DNA of 21,859 nucleotides from a virus. Below are positions 1-7,085 of the stretch, one piece after another. The notes below the pieces were generated by a model. That model saw nothing but the letters and a program-made list of their open reading frames with translations, was not told where the DNA came from and did no database searches. Every line of letters starts with the position of its first letter. Positions within the stretch are counted from its first letter, which is position 1. The DNA lies in the IMG/VR virus record IMGVR_UViG_3300033571_029222, positions 1 to 21,859 of that record, one strand, 5' to 3'. A program made the translations under genes and the position numbers.

Positions 1-714
1 ATTTGATGTTGCTAATCTTGCTGCGGCTTGATTTGTAATATGTGTTACTGTTCCACCATTTACATAGGTATCTCTAAAATTTGGGTCGATACCATAAGTG
101 TGTTTATAATCACCAAGAGTAAAGGCCTCAGACACTCTCATTCTGCCAAAAGCATCAGCGGCACCATCAACAACAGTAGATGTTACTGTGCCGGTAATAG
201 TAGCATTAACATTTGGCGTATTGGTCACTACAACATTTTGTGTTGCTGGGAAATTGATAACATTGACTTGAACAGTATTACCAATATTGATAGTACCATT
301 TACTGTTTGTGTGGCTGGGAAGTTACCAATATTTACCGTACCATTTACTGTTTGTATGGATGGCAAATTGCCAATATTGACAGTGCCATTCGCGGTTACA
401 TTTCCAGTTACTATCACAAGATTCGTTACATTTACATTACCGCCAATCGGTAAATAATTGACAGTCAATAATCCACTTGTACCGACTTCTGTAATATGTG
501 TGTGTACAGGATTTTCTGATGAACTTGCAACATTAACAGTATCTACGAAATTAACGTTTCCAGTAATTGTGATATTTTCCGAACCAAGAGTCACTGGCAA
601 AGGATTTGAAGGCGAAACAATTTCACCATTGACGTTATTAGCCAACATCACCACTTCATATCGTTTAGATATGGCGGCATCTAAAGCACCAGTCTCAATC
701 TTAAATTGTGCCAT
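1..714 (-). CDS. Partial repeat-rich virion (fibre/decoration-like) protein, N-terminal 238 residues
   Basis: An open frame starts with ATG at 714, directly after the TAA of the upstream gene, and runs off the left edge with no stop. The first ~75 residues are a mixed leader. They are followed by a beta-rich, Asn/Thr/Val-rich stretch with a 15-residue repeat (core GTVNIGNFPATQTV), and then a segment containing DAFGRMRVS and TLGDYKH. Such NFPATQ-type repeats and a following 'DAFGR-R-S' segment are familiar from tailed-phage virion proteins (family knowledge from memory, not a search). The position downstream of a late-promoter gene also fits a structural role, probably a fibre, collar or decoration protein. 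The exact virion position cannot be told. The C-terminus is missing. Confidence 0.7.
   Translation of the reverse strand, partial: MAQFKIETGALDAAISKRYEVVMLANNVNGEIVSPSNPLPVTLGSENITITGNVNFVDTVNVASSSENPVHTHITEVGTSGLLTVNYLPIGGNVNVTNLVIVTGNVTANGTVNIGNLPSIQTVNGTVNIGNFPATQTVNGTINIGNTVQVNVINFPATQNVVVTNTPNVNATITGTVTSTVVDGAADAFGRMRVSEAFTLGDYKHTYGIDPNFRDTYVNGGTVTHITNQAAARLATSN
236..390 (-). repeat. 45-base tandem coding repeat in the virion protein gene
   Basis: About 3.5 diverged copies of a 45-base unit begin near 236, 281, 326 and 371. Each encodes 15 residues around the core VNGTVNIGNFPATQT. The period is an exact multiple of three and the reading frame is kept, so this is a protein repeat (probably beta strands of a fibrous region), not an intergenic array. 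Confidence 0.75.
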
Positions 715-1086
715 TTAGCAATTCCAACGGCGTAGAGCCTTGTTAATTGGGCTATCTGGATCTCGTGCATTTTCTGGATTCGTCAAACGCTTTTTCATGC
801 CACCCATTCTGGAGCAAAAAGATTTACGGCGGGCTGCACGTTTACCAGTAGGATTCTTTTCTGTAACAGCAGTTTTTAACTTAGAACCCGGATTCTCGCG
901 ACGATATGCATTTACAGCCTTTTGTGAAAGACCATCAGTTTTATCTGCCTTGTTAACTTTTTGCCAATCTTCTTGAACTTCAATCTCTTCTTTCACACAA
1001 GAACCTGGAGAGTATGGCTTTTTACCTGGAACTGGTTTATATCCAGACCAGCATCTTTCTGCAATAAAGTCTTTATAGCGTTTCAT
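715..1086 (-). CDS. Small basic conserved phage protein with Cys/Arg-rich C-terminus and capsid-targeting-like N-terminus
   Basis: A 123-residue, strongly basic protein. The ATG overlaps the end of the 902-residue gene by four bases, so translation is probably coupled. Residues 1-10 (MKRYKDFIAE) resemble the T4 capsid-targeting peptide. The C-terminal half carries SKLKTAVTEK, a KSFCSRMGGMKKRLT segment and the ending RRWNC. I recognise this as a small domain common in tailed phages and in some bacteria; its function is unknown to me. There are four cysteines in all, two near the N-terminus (C12, C30) and two in the C-terminal domain, which could bind metal but no clear zinc motif is seen. Basic charge, late context and the leader suggest a DNA-associated internal head protein (inference). 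Confidence 0.75.
   Translation of the reverse strand: MKRYKDFIAERCWSGYKPVPGKKPYSPGSCVKEEIEVQEDWQKVNKADKTDGLSQKAVNAYRRENPGSKLKTAVTEKNPTGKRAARRKSFCSRMGGMKKRLTNPENARDPDSPINKALRRWNC
1057..1086 (-). other. Candidate capsid-targeting peptide
   Basis: Encodes MKRYKDFIAE followed by Arg. It matches the pattern of the T4 internal-protein capsid-targeting sequence (MKTYQEFIAE, recalled from the T4 literature), which the gp21 prohead protease removes after Glu. The residue after the Glu is Arg rather than a small residue, which is a weakness. Confidence 0.5.
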
Positions 1087-3791
1087 AGGTAATTTCTCTT
1101 TTTAAATGTTGAAAGACTGATACCTTTCTTTTGTAACTCATCCGCTTTTTGGTCGCCTATGCTTGCGCCTGTTTCATCACCAGTCAATTCTTTAATAGGA
1201 GTTACTTTTCCTTTTTTATTAATCTTCTCGCCCATATCGCGACCAATACTCTCACCAGCACCAGCCATTGAAAGCCCAGGTTCTATGCCTTTGTCGATTT
1301 CGAAGATTTTCTGTTTGAAGTTTTCTTTGATCTTTGTGAGGGTGATCTTGGTTTTTTTACTGGTTTCGGCAATTCCGTTTTCACTTCCCGCTTCGGCTCT
1401 TCCTTCTTCACTGGTTCCGTGACTTGTGGGGCAACCGCAATGCTCGGTGATGGTAATTCTTCCTTCTTCTCTTCGACTTTGGTCGATGGTGTGGGTAGAA
1501 TCAATATTTTGTCCTGTGCCGCTCTTATTGCTCCATCCAATGGATGTGGTTCCGTCGTATTCTTTGGCCGAAACAAATTCTTCAGAAAATTGAACATTTA
1601 AGCTCTCCTTTAATTTAACCATGTAACCTTTTTCTGCTTTGACCACTTCACCGTTGTTTCGATGTGCATCTTTCGCAGCAGCATTCCTGAGTATATAGAT
1701 TCTTGGGCGACCATTTAAAGCGACATATACAGAACCGTTGTATTTTATTTTTTTAATTCCTGTATACTCTTCGCTGATTTTTCCTTTTCCGTAATTGGAG
1801 ACATTGATAGGTTCTCCTTTTCTTTCTGGATTAGGATCATGCCTACGTTTTGCAGAAACAGCAGAAGCACGTTCTTTTTTACTTAGTTGTGCTCTTTTTT
1901 CATTTGACATACACTTTGGTTTAGCTTCGCCAGGTTCTCTAGCGCAAGGACCAATCGCTTCACCTTTGCTATTGATTCTTTTCCAACCACCTTCAGGATG
2001 TTTTGGATTGAACCAATTTCTCAAATCTTCGAAAACTGGAACTTTTTTACCTAGCGTTAGCGCATCGAACGCACTTGTATCCGAGAATTGATTTATCTCT
2101 TCTTCAACTTCTTTTTCACCATTACCTGTTAACATACCAAAAGCTTGCTTCAATTCTTCCGGTGTATCAGCAGTAACACTAATAGTTATAGCTTCAAATA
2201 ATTGCTCAAATTCATTATCCAAGGATTCTTTCATCTTCAATGGCTGTGAAGAAGCACTCACGGGAATATTTGCTGCTTTCTTTTCCATTTTCTGTTGCTG
2301 CACATGAGTAGGATCTTGAACAAGTTTACCATGAACAGAATGATGTGTAACTTTTCCGTTTTTGCCATAACGACCATAACCGTAATATTGAAGACCTAAC
2401 TTTCTAGCTTCATCAGCAGCGATATCTCCTTGAGGAGCAACCATCTCTGTGCCTTTTTTCGGAACACCTAAAGTGTCTTTCTTACCTAATTCACCAGCAA
2501 TCCATTCTTTTGCTCTAGGATGTTCAGCAGACTTCTTGACGAATTCTTGAACACCCTTGAATATATCCAGCATTTCATCTTTTTTAGCTTTTACAATTTC
2601 AGGTGATGCTGTACGCAAATCTTCAGAATTATCAAACTCTCGATATTTGTCACCAAACAATTTAGCTAATTCTGGTCTTGCTGCTTGTACAGAATCCCAC
2701 TTTTCTTTACGGAGGTCTTCCGGAACGGTTCTACCGCCCCGTTGACCACGCTCAATATTTCTCTGCTTTGATACTTCATCAGCAGTATTGACCATGACCA
2801 TACCTGTTTCATATCCTAATTCTTCAAGCTCTTTCTTAATTCTTGCGATTTTCTTGGGATCATCACCTGTTCCATTAATAATCAGCCCGTTTCTACCAAG
2901 AAGGGCTAATCTTTGACGCAATTCAGTAACATCTTTTGCACGACCACGAACGATATTTCTAACTTCTTTCTCAGATTCTGGCATTCTTTTGTCCAGATTC
3001 TTTTTGTCCATCAAGAATTCAAGTGCTTTATCAGAGTTGATCTCTGTAAGACCATGCCCAGCCAAAGTATTATCAAGAACATAATCTTTACCCGAACCTG
3101 GACCACCAGCCAAGAACATAGCTTTGAAAATACCTTTGTCATGAACACCTTCAGACAAAATTAATTGAATCATATTTTCAAAGTTTTCTTTGATACCCAT
3201 ACCTTTTCTAACATCCATCATCATTTCTCTTGCCGTTTTATCTGAAACATTCGATGGAACACCTTGTTTAAATTTTGCAAAATCACTTTTACTAGCAGCT
3301 TCTCTCATTTTAGACGCAGACATACCTTCAACTCCTTCCGCATCAGGATCTCTTTCACCAGCAGAATGAACTTCTATCTTCGTAAAATTAAAATGCCCAT
3401 GAGGACCTTTTACATTATTATAACGATTTAATAATTTTTCATACTCTCCAATTCTATCTGATCCGCCAACCATATGAAGTTCAGTAACACCTTTTTTGTA
3501 TAAGGATGATGCATGAGCTAAAAAACTTGGTTGCTCAGATGAAGAAATAGCAAAATTCACACCAGGAAAGAAAGCTTTAATGTACTTTAGCTTTTCTTTA
3601 GGACTTAATGGATTTTTTTTGGGATCATGAGAGTGTGACAGAACGATTAAATGATCTGCGCCGTTCTGTTTTGCGATGGATTTGACTGTTTCCACAAGTT
3701 TTGCATGACCTGTGGTTGGAGGATTCATTCTTCCGAATGCAAAAACACACTTTTTTTGTGCTTTTTCAGCTAAAAAATCTTTAAATTTCAT
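1083..3791 (-). CDS. 902-residue multidomain protein: NMNAT-like nucleotidyltransferase, P-loop kinase and further small domains
   Basis: Starts at ATG 3791 behind a GAGG site, 39 bases after a perfect TATAAATA. Residues 1-9 are a capsid-targeting-like peptide. Residues 15-170 form an HxGH-class nucleotidyltransferase: GRMNPPTTGH (20-29) and MSASKMREA (157-165), like the ISSTxxR motif of NMN and phosphopantetheine adenylyltransferases. Residues 222-390 are a P-loop kinase (GGPGSGKD 229-236; NGTG 306-309) of PNK/zeta-toxin type. Small modules follow: ITISVTADTPEELKQAF (535-551), a basic Cys-containing domain (585-672), a beta-like module (679-726), a low-complexity region (740-820) and a conserved-looking tail (832-902). 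KE[NS][FL] segments separate the modules at 201, 521, 728 and 822. I infer a protease-processed, head-packaged polyprotein; the substrates are unknown. Confidence 0.85.
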   Translation of the reverse strand: MKFKDFLAEKAQKKCVFAFGRMNPPTTGHAKLVETVKSIAKQNGADHLIVLSHSHDPKKNPLSPKEKLKYIKAFFPGVNFAISSSEQPSFLAHASSLYKKGVTELHMVGGSDRIGEYEKLLNRYNNVKGPHGHFNFTKIEVHSAGERDPDAEGVEGMSASKMREAASKSDFAKFKQGVPSNVSDKTAREMMMDVRKGMGIKENFENMIQLILSEGVHDKGIFKAMFLAGGPGSGKDYVLDNTLAGHGLTEINSDKALEFLMDKKNLDKRMPESEKEVRNIVRGRAKDVTELRQRLALLGRNGLIINGTGDDPKKIARIKKELEELGYETGMVMVNTADEVSKQRNIERGQRGGRTVPEDLRKEKWDSVQAARPELAKLFGDKYREFDNSEDLRTASPEIVKAKKDEMLDIFKGVQEFVKKSAEHPRAKEWIAGELGKKDTLGVPKKGTEMVAPQGDIAADEARKLGLQYYGYGRYGKNGKVTHHSVHGKLVQDPTHVQQQKMEKKAANIPVSASSQPLKMKESLDNEFEQLFEAITISVTADTPEELKQAFGMLTGNGEKEVEEEINQFSDTSAFDALTLGKKVPVFEDLRNWFNPKHPEGGWKRINSKGEAIGPCAREPGEAKPKCMSNEKRAQLSKKERASAVSAKRRHDPNPERKGEPINVSNYGKGKISEEYTGIKKIKYNGSVYVALNGRPRIYILRNAAAKDAHRNNGEVVKAEKGYMVKLKESLNVQFSEEFVSAKEYDGTTSIGWSNKSGTGQNIDSTHTIDQSRREEGRITITEHCGCPTSHGTSEEGRAEAGSENGIAETSKKTKITLTKIKENFKQKIFEIDKGIEPGLSMAGAGESIGRDMGEKINKKGKVTPIKELTGDETGASIGDQKADELQKKGISLSTFKKRNYL
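1283..1597 (-). CDS. Nested out-of-frame ORF (104 residues), candidate overprinted gene
   Basis: Lies wholly inside the 902-residue gene in another frame of the same strand. ATG 1597 is preceded by AAAGGAG with a 7-base gap, one of the best Shine-Dalgarno sites in the window. The product has an amphipathic start (MFNFLKNLFRPK), a middle with DGAIRAAQDKILILP, and a long Pro/Lys/Glu/Ser-rich, probably disordered tail ending in a basic KKTSNRKSSKSTKA. The outer frame over the same bases (residues 732-836) is low-complexity Gly/Ser/Thr/Glu, and the conserved-looking outer tail resumes about where the nested ORF stops. Both frames being open could be chance. The start site and natural-looking composition favour real expression, possibly of a basic head or membrane-associated protein. 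Confidence 0.45.
   Translation of the reverse strand: MFNFLKNLFRPKNTTEPHPLDGAIRAAQDKILILPTPSTKVEEKKEELPSPSIAVAPQVTEPVKKEEPKREVKTELPKPVKKPRSPSQRSKKTSNRKSSKSTKA
1605..1611 (-). promoter_or_regulatory. Strong Shine-Dalgarno site before the nested ORF
   Basis: AAAGGAG on the minus strand, 7 bases before ATG 1597. In the outer frame the same bases form the AAG-GAG-AGC-TTA codons for KESL, whereas the other KESL (residues 521-524) uses AAA-GAA-TCC-TTG. The codon choice that creates the site is therefore not forced by the outer protein. Confidence 0.5.
3762..3791 (-). other. Candidate capsid-targeting peptide
   Basis: Encodes MKFKDFLAE followed by Lys at the start of the 902-residue protein. It resembles the T4 capsid-targeting sequence with its gp21 cleavage site after Glu. 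Further Glu-ending segments of the same style occur inside the protein at 3150-3191 (ending ILSE/G), 2193-2231 (ending LFE/A) and 1299-1328 (ending IFE/I). Confidence 0.5.
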
Positions 3792-3821
3792 TTCCTGCCT
3801 CTACAGCAAGGGTTTATTATT

Positions 3822-4844
3822 TTATGTTTTATTTATAAAACTTTTCAAGTCATCAGAATCTCTTCTAGTATTAATAGCTTCAGCCCTGGGAAACGGATTA
3901 GCCTCATTATAATCATTTATGAGTAATCTTTTCGTATTCAAAAGACCCATTATTAATCCATAATTTCTAAATCCTAAAGTATCCAATATGTCGCGAGTTT
4001 CTTTTTCTATATTATATGATCTGGCTGTAACGAAAATTATTTGACTTCCTTTTTCTTGTTCCTTGAGTATGGCATCAACATTATTTTCTAGTGGTTGAGG
4101 TTTAGTATAATCAAACTTGGGTTGAGATTTCAAAATAGTTCCATCAATATCACAAAATATTACATTTTTATTATTATAATCGAACCAATCTTCAGCGGTT
4201 CCAACATCAATATAATCTCTAACAGCCTTTCTCATAAAAATTTCATTATTATTTAATAAGTGTGTGATCACATCTGAAACAAATATCTCTTTTGAATATT
4301 GCTTCACTTTTAGAAAGGCATCTTTATACGACTCAACACTCTGAAATTTATATGCTCCAACACAAAACGTATCAGATACAACATTTTTCTCTATGATATT
4401 TGTTATGATATCTTGTTCATTATAAATCACAAAACTCTTAGATGACAGTTTTTTTAAGACATTATGTTCTCGGATATTTGATGTACAAATATAGTTACCA
4501 TCTGTTATATCATGATTAAAAAAACTATCACAATCTTTAATCAGGAATTCTCCTGTTATATTTCTGTTTTTCAATATTTGATATACAGTATCAGCAGGTC
4601 CAAGAGTAGGTTCTTCTAATACAACAATATCAACATTATCACCGAATTCATGTTTTATAAATTTTGTTGCTCTGTATGCATTCTCATGTTCTTTTAATAT
4701 GCCAACAGTTATTTGATATTTACCATAAAATTGCTTTACGGCATTCATCAGCATCAGTTCGTGTTTATAATCATAAAGTAGATATTTCGGTCTCATGCCT
4801 GGAAATCTACTCGACATACCTGCTGCTGGAACAATAATATTCAT
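3822..4844 (-). CDS. Sugar/phospho-substituent nucleotidyltransferase fused to a HAD phosphatase
   Basis: ATG 4844 gives 340 residues and a four-base ATGA overlap with the kinase gene upstream; a GTG at 4859 is an alternative. Residues 1-220 are a nucleotidyltransferase: AAGMSSRF (7-14), K20, KDCDS (103-107) and IDVGTAEDW (212-220). Residues 226-330 are a HAD domain: DIDGT (232-236, catalytic Asp 232 and 234), VTAR (272-275) and LINDY (308-312). The first domain should join an NTP to a phosphorylated sugar or phospho-alcohol; the HAD domain should remove a phosphate. Next to an APH/LicA-like kinase it resembles the LicA-LicC (choline kinase, phosphocholine cytidylyltransferase) pairing. The substrate is unproven. 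This is the last gene of the glycan island. Confidence 0.8.
   Translation of the reverse strand: MNIIVPAAGMSSRFPGMRPKYLLYDYKHELMLMNAVKQFYGKYQITVGILKEHENAYRATKFIKHEFGDNVDIVVLEEPTLGPADTVYQILKNRNITGEFLIKDCDSFFNHDITDGNYICTSNIREHNVLKKLSSKSFVIYNEQDIITNIIEKNVVSDTFCVGAYKFQSVESYKDAFLKVKQYSKEIFVSDVITHLLNNNEIFMRKAVRDYIDVGTAEDWFDYNNKNVIFCDIDGTILKSQPKFDYTKPQPLENNVDAILKEQEKGSQIIFVTARSYNIEKETRDILDTLGFRNYGLIMGLLNTKRLLINDYNEANPFPRAEAINTRRDSDDLKSFINKT
3830..3837 (-). promoter_or_regulatory. T4-type late promoter TATAAATA
   Basis: An exact TATAAATA on the minus strand, inside the last codons of the nucleotidyltransferase-HAD gene and 39 bases before ATG 3791. T4 late promoters consist of this octamer at -10 and are read by host RNA polymerase with gp55, gp33 and the sliding clamp. 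It would separate late expression of the 902-residue gene and what follows from expression of the glycan island. Confidence 0.7.
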
Positions 4845-5593
4845 TTCATTTCTTCCCACAATTTTTTTATTTGTTTCATTAAAAAGTTGTAATCTTTATC
4901 ATTTTTTCGACAGTGCTCTAAAACCCGAAAAAGCATTAATATTATAAATCCATTATTATTCGAGATGGGAAATCTTGTTACTATTCTATTTTCCAAATCA
5001 CCGAGTTTAACATCCAATTTCAAGTTATCATTCCGAAGAAACCATTTACAGTTTAAATCTTGTCGCAACTTCGCAATGTCAAAAACATATGAATCATACT
5101 CCGTCTGCACACAATCAATTAGAAAAAAATCATCTTCTGTTTTTAGTATATTTTCTAAAGTTAAATCGCCATGGTAAACTGAGGTTGGAAGCTTTAGAGG
5201 CATTTTTTCCAGAAGTTGTTCTACAGTAAAAGGCAAATCATATTTCACATCAAAATTTTTGATTTTTTTCAGAATTATTTCTGAATAATCTTTCTCTTTG
5301 GCACTCGTTGAAAATTCAGATAGAATTTTTTCGAGAAAATTAAAAATACTCTCTATGCCGTGTGACCTGAGATAATTTTTCATATCTAGTCCATGGATAT
5401 ACTCCATATCCAATATATTTTCAGCATGATAATATATCTTAGGAACAGGATAATTCAATTTTAGAAGTTCAGTCATTCTTTCACAATTTCTGTGAATATT
5501 GTTAATTTTTCTAACGAATAATCCTTGTTGATTTTTCATCAGAAAAACTTCACTTCCAGAATGACCAGAAAATTTCTTTACTTCTTTATCCAT
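4841..5593 (-). CDS. APH/choline-kinase-like small-molecule kinase
   Basis: 250 residues starting at ATG 5593, overlapping the upstream gene by 16 bases. It has the aminoglycoside-phosphotransferase/choline-kinase fold signature: YHGDLTLENIL (140-150) is the Brenner catalytic loop with D143 and N148, and FLID (157-160) supplies the metal-binding Asp160. The N-lobe contains FVRKI with the likely ATP-binding Lys29, and MEYIHG (63-68) is the hinge. Family members phosphorylate choline, ethanolamine, sugars or antibiotics. Here, directly before a nucleotidyltransferase, the likely role is to phosphorylate a sugar or amino-alcohol for activation as a nucleotide conjugate (inference). Antibiotic resistance is unlikely in this setting. 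The gene is AT-rich. Confidence 0.75.
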   Translation of the reverse strand: MDKEVKKFSGHSGSEVFLMKNQQGLFVRKINNIHRNCERMTELLKLNYPVPKIYYHAENILDMEYIHGLDMKNYLRSHGIESIFNFLEKILSEFSTSAKEKDYSEIILKKIKNFDVKYDLPFTVEQLLEKMPLKLPTSVYHGDLTLENILKTEDDFFLIDCVQTEYDSYVFDIAKLRQDLNCKWFLRNDNLKLDVKLGDLENRIVTRFPISNNNGFIILMLFRVLEHCRKNDKDYNFLMKQIKKLWEEMK

Positions 5594-6276
5594 TCTTCAT
5601 AATCTTCTCTAATCAAAGAATGTGGTGTTCCATTATGTGGACCAGGAGGAAAAGGATTATTCATATCTACATAAAAAAGATTTTCTCCCACTAAACCATG
5701 CAATTTTAATTGAGCACTCGTCATATCCTCACCGATCATTTGCACTCCTTGATTGTAAAATAAATCTCTGTTCCTATAAACAGTCATTCTTTTATCCATG
5801 TTTATAGAAGAGCTAAAAGCAAATTGATCGTTACCAAAGTCTCTTGTGGGTACCATTCTACAATGTGGCATATACATTTTAGAGGGATCTATTTTTTCGA
5901 ATGGTATTCGCAAATTCAATGCATAATCAGTTCTACTTTTAATCACCCAATCATAAACAAAATTATTTTCTTGTTCATGTTCCTTTTTTAACCAACAAGA
6001 TTTTTCCATGGAATAAAGTGCTGCAACGGTAAAACGAGCTGGCCATTTATGAGGATTTGGTGTATTTGTGTATATCTGATCAAAATTGTCTTTTAAGACT
6101 GGTTCTATCACATAAGAAATTGGATTATAAAGTTTGATAAGATCTTCAGACTCAGGAAATTCCCAGGTGTGTATAAAGACATCTACATCATAAAAAGATA
6201 ACAAGTTCTTTTTATAATATTCATAGCCTTGTTTAAATGATCTAGCTTGTCCAGAAAAGCAAAGTGCTATTTTCAT
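5578..6276 (-). CDS. Putative glycosyltransferase-like protein (SGQxRSF type)
   Basis: 232 residues, starting with a four-base ATGA overlap with the upstream gene. The N-terminus MKIALCFSGQARSF followed by VDVFIHTW (31-38), and KSRTDYAL (113-120) further on, mark a family of putative glycosyltransferases found in polysaccharide loci of bacteria and in aquatic phages. The RTD (115-117) probably corresponds to a GT-A-type metal-binding position. The assignment is from recalled pattern only; donor and acceptor sugars are unknown. Its place among six to eight sugar-modifying genes supports the role. Confidence 0.6.
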   Translation of the reverse strand: MKIALCFSGQARSFKQGYEYYKKNLLSFYDVDVFIHTWEFPESEDLIKLYNPISYVIEPVLKDNFDQIYTNTPNPHKWPARFTVAALYSMEKSCWLKKEHEQENNFVYDWVIKSRTDYALNLRIPFEKIDPSKMYMPHCRMVPTRDFGNDQFAFSSSINMDKRMTVYRNRDLFYNQGVQMIGEDMTSAQLKLHGLVGENLFYVDMNNPFPPGPHNGTPHSLIREDYEEWIKK

Positions 6277-7085
6277 TTTGTGTACTCATCTCTCAAAATT
6301 AAAGTTGAAGCTAATGTTGATTTTGGAGGAGGATCTTTATGGTCAAAAACTGAATGATGTCTATGTGTTTTATTGGACAAAATCCACATTTCATCTTTAA
6401 TTCTGTCCGAAAAAAAGTGAGGAAAATTATTTTCGCGTCTATAACTTTCCCACCAATTGCTATCTAGAGGTGAGGATAAAGTTTTTATGTAACTAGAATT
6501 TGCCCACCAATAATTTCCAGAAAAATGTGGAGAAGGCCATCGAGTGTAATTTGCACCCACGATATCTACATTTTTTTCACTTAAAATATCTAAACAATTG
6601 GCGTGATTCTCTAAAACAGACCAATCTAAAAATTTTCTCCAGTGAAAATAGTTGATTAGAACATCATATCCAAAATCGTTGTCATTTTTATCCAAGTGTC
6701 TTTTTAAGGAGGTTACTCCTTTGGCATGAAAATATAACACTTCGAAATCATCAGATGCTTCATTACAATCATTCCATATTTTCTGTAAGGTTGATGTTTC
6801 TGTTATGAAATTGCCCTTCTTAGAATTGAAATTTTTTAGTTCCTCATCTTTATTCGGTTTTTTGTACCATGTACATTGTACATTACAACGAAGTATTTTT
6901 TCTCGATAATTTTTTAAAATTGACAAAAAACAGTCCAGATCTTCTTCTTCACCTACTGCGGTAATATTAATTGTGTCTATTTTTTTATCTAAAGAACAAT
7001 CTCGTATGGTTTTAAATTGATCTAAGAAAATGGAAATCCAGTGTTTATCATCTGTTAGATATATGTGGTAATAGGCTTGTATCAT
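6273..7085 (-). CDS. Putative glycan-modifying (glycosyltransferase-like) protein with HAKG motif
   Basis: 270 residues; ATG 7085 overlaps the upstream stop by four bases and its own stop overlaps the next start. YFHAKGVTS (118-126) and a later HFSGNYWWANSSYI segment are typical of an uncharacterised family in bacterial polysaccharide loci and large aquatic viruses, usually treated as glycosyltransferase-like. No clear DxD motif can be pinned down. The N-terminus reads like a short alpha/beta nucleotide-sugar-binding half (strands at YYHIYL and INITAVG). Function is inferred from context; specificity is unknown. Confidence 0.55.
   Translation of the reverse strand: MIQAYYHIYLTDDKHWISIFLDQFKTIRDCSLDKKIDTINITAVGEEEDLDCFLSILKNYREKILRCNVQCTWYKKPNKDEELKNFNSKKGNFITETSTLQKIWNDCNEASDDFEVLYFHAKGVTSLKRHLDKNDNDFGYDVLINYFHWRKFLDWSVLENHANCLDILSEKNVDIVGANYTRWPSPHFSGNYWWANSSYIKTLSSPLDSNWWESYRRENNFPHFFSDRIKDEMWILSNKTHRHHSVFDHKDPPPKSTLASTLILRDEYTK

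Noticed and set aside
236-390. Direct repeats as a CRISPR array
   Set aside because: The units are contiguous, diverged, in frame and coding, with no spacers.
28-718. Two plus-strand open frames (28-453 and 458-718)
   Set aside because: Their products are Ser/Ile/Tyr/Cys-rich shadows of the repeat-bearing minus-strand virion gene, which is open over the whole stretch and starts cleanly after the previous stop.
3150-3791. The 902-residue protein as a NadR (NMNAT plus ribosylnicotinamide kinase)
   Set aside because: The order of domains is similar, but the kinase part (GGPGSGKD, NGTG, helical lid) looks like PNK/zeta-type kinases, and there is no DNA-binding start; NadR identity is not supported.
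3825-3840. Palindrome GTTTTATAAATAAAAC as a terminator
   Set aside because: It is AT-only with a tiny loop and no T-run, and its centre is the TATAAATA late promoter, which explains it better.
4841-5593. Kinase as an antibiotic resistance gene
   Set aside because: The APH fold is shared with sugar and choline kinases, and the coupling to a nucleotidyltransferase in a glycan island points to the latter.
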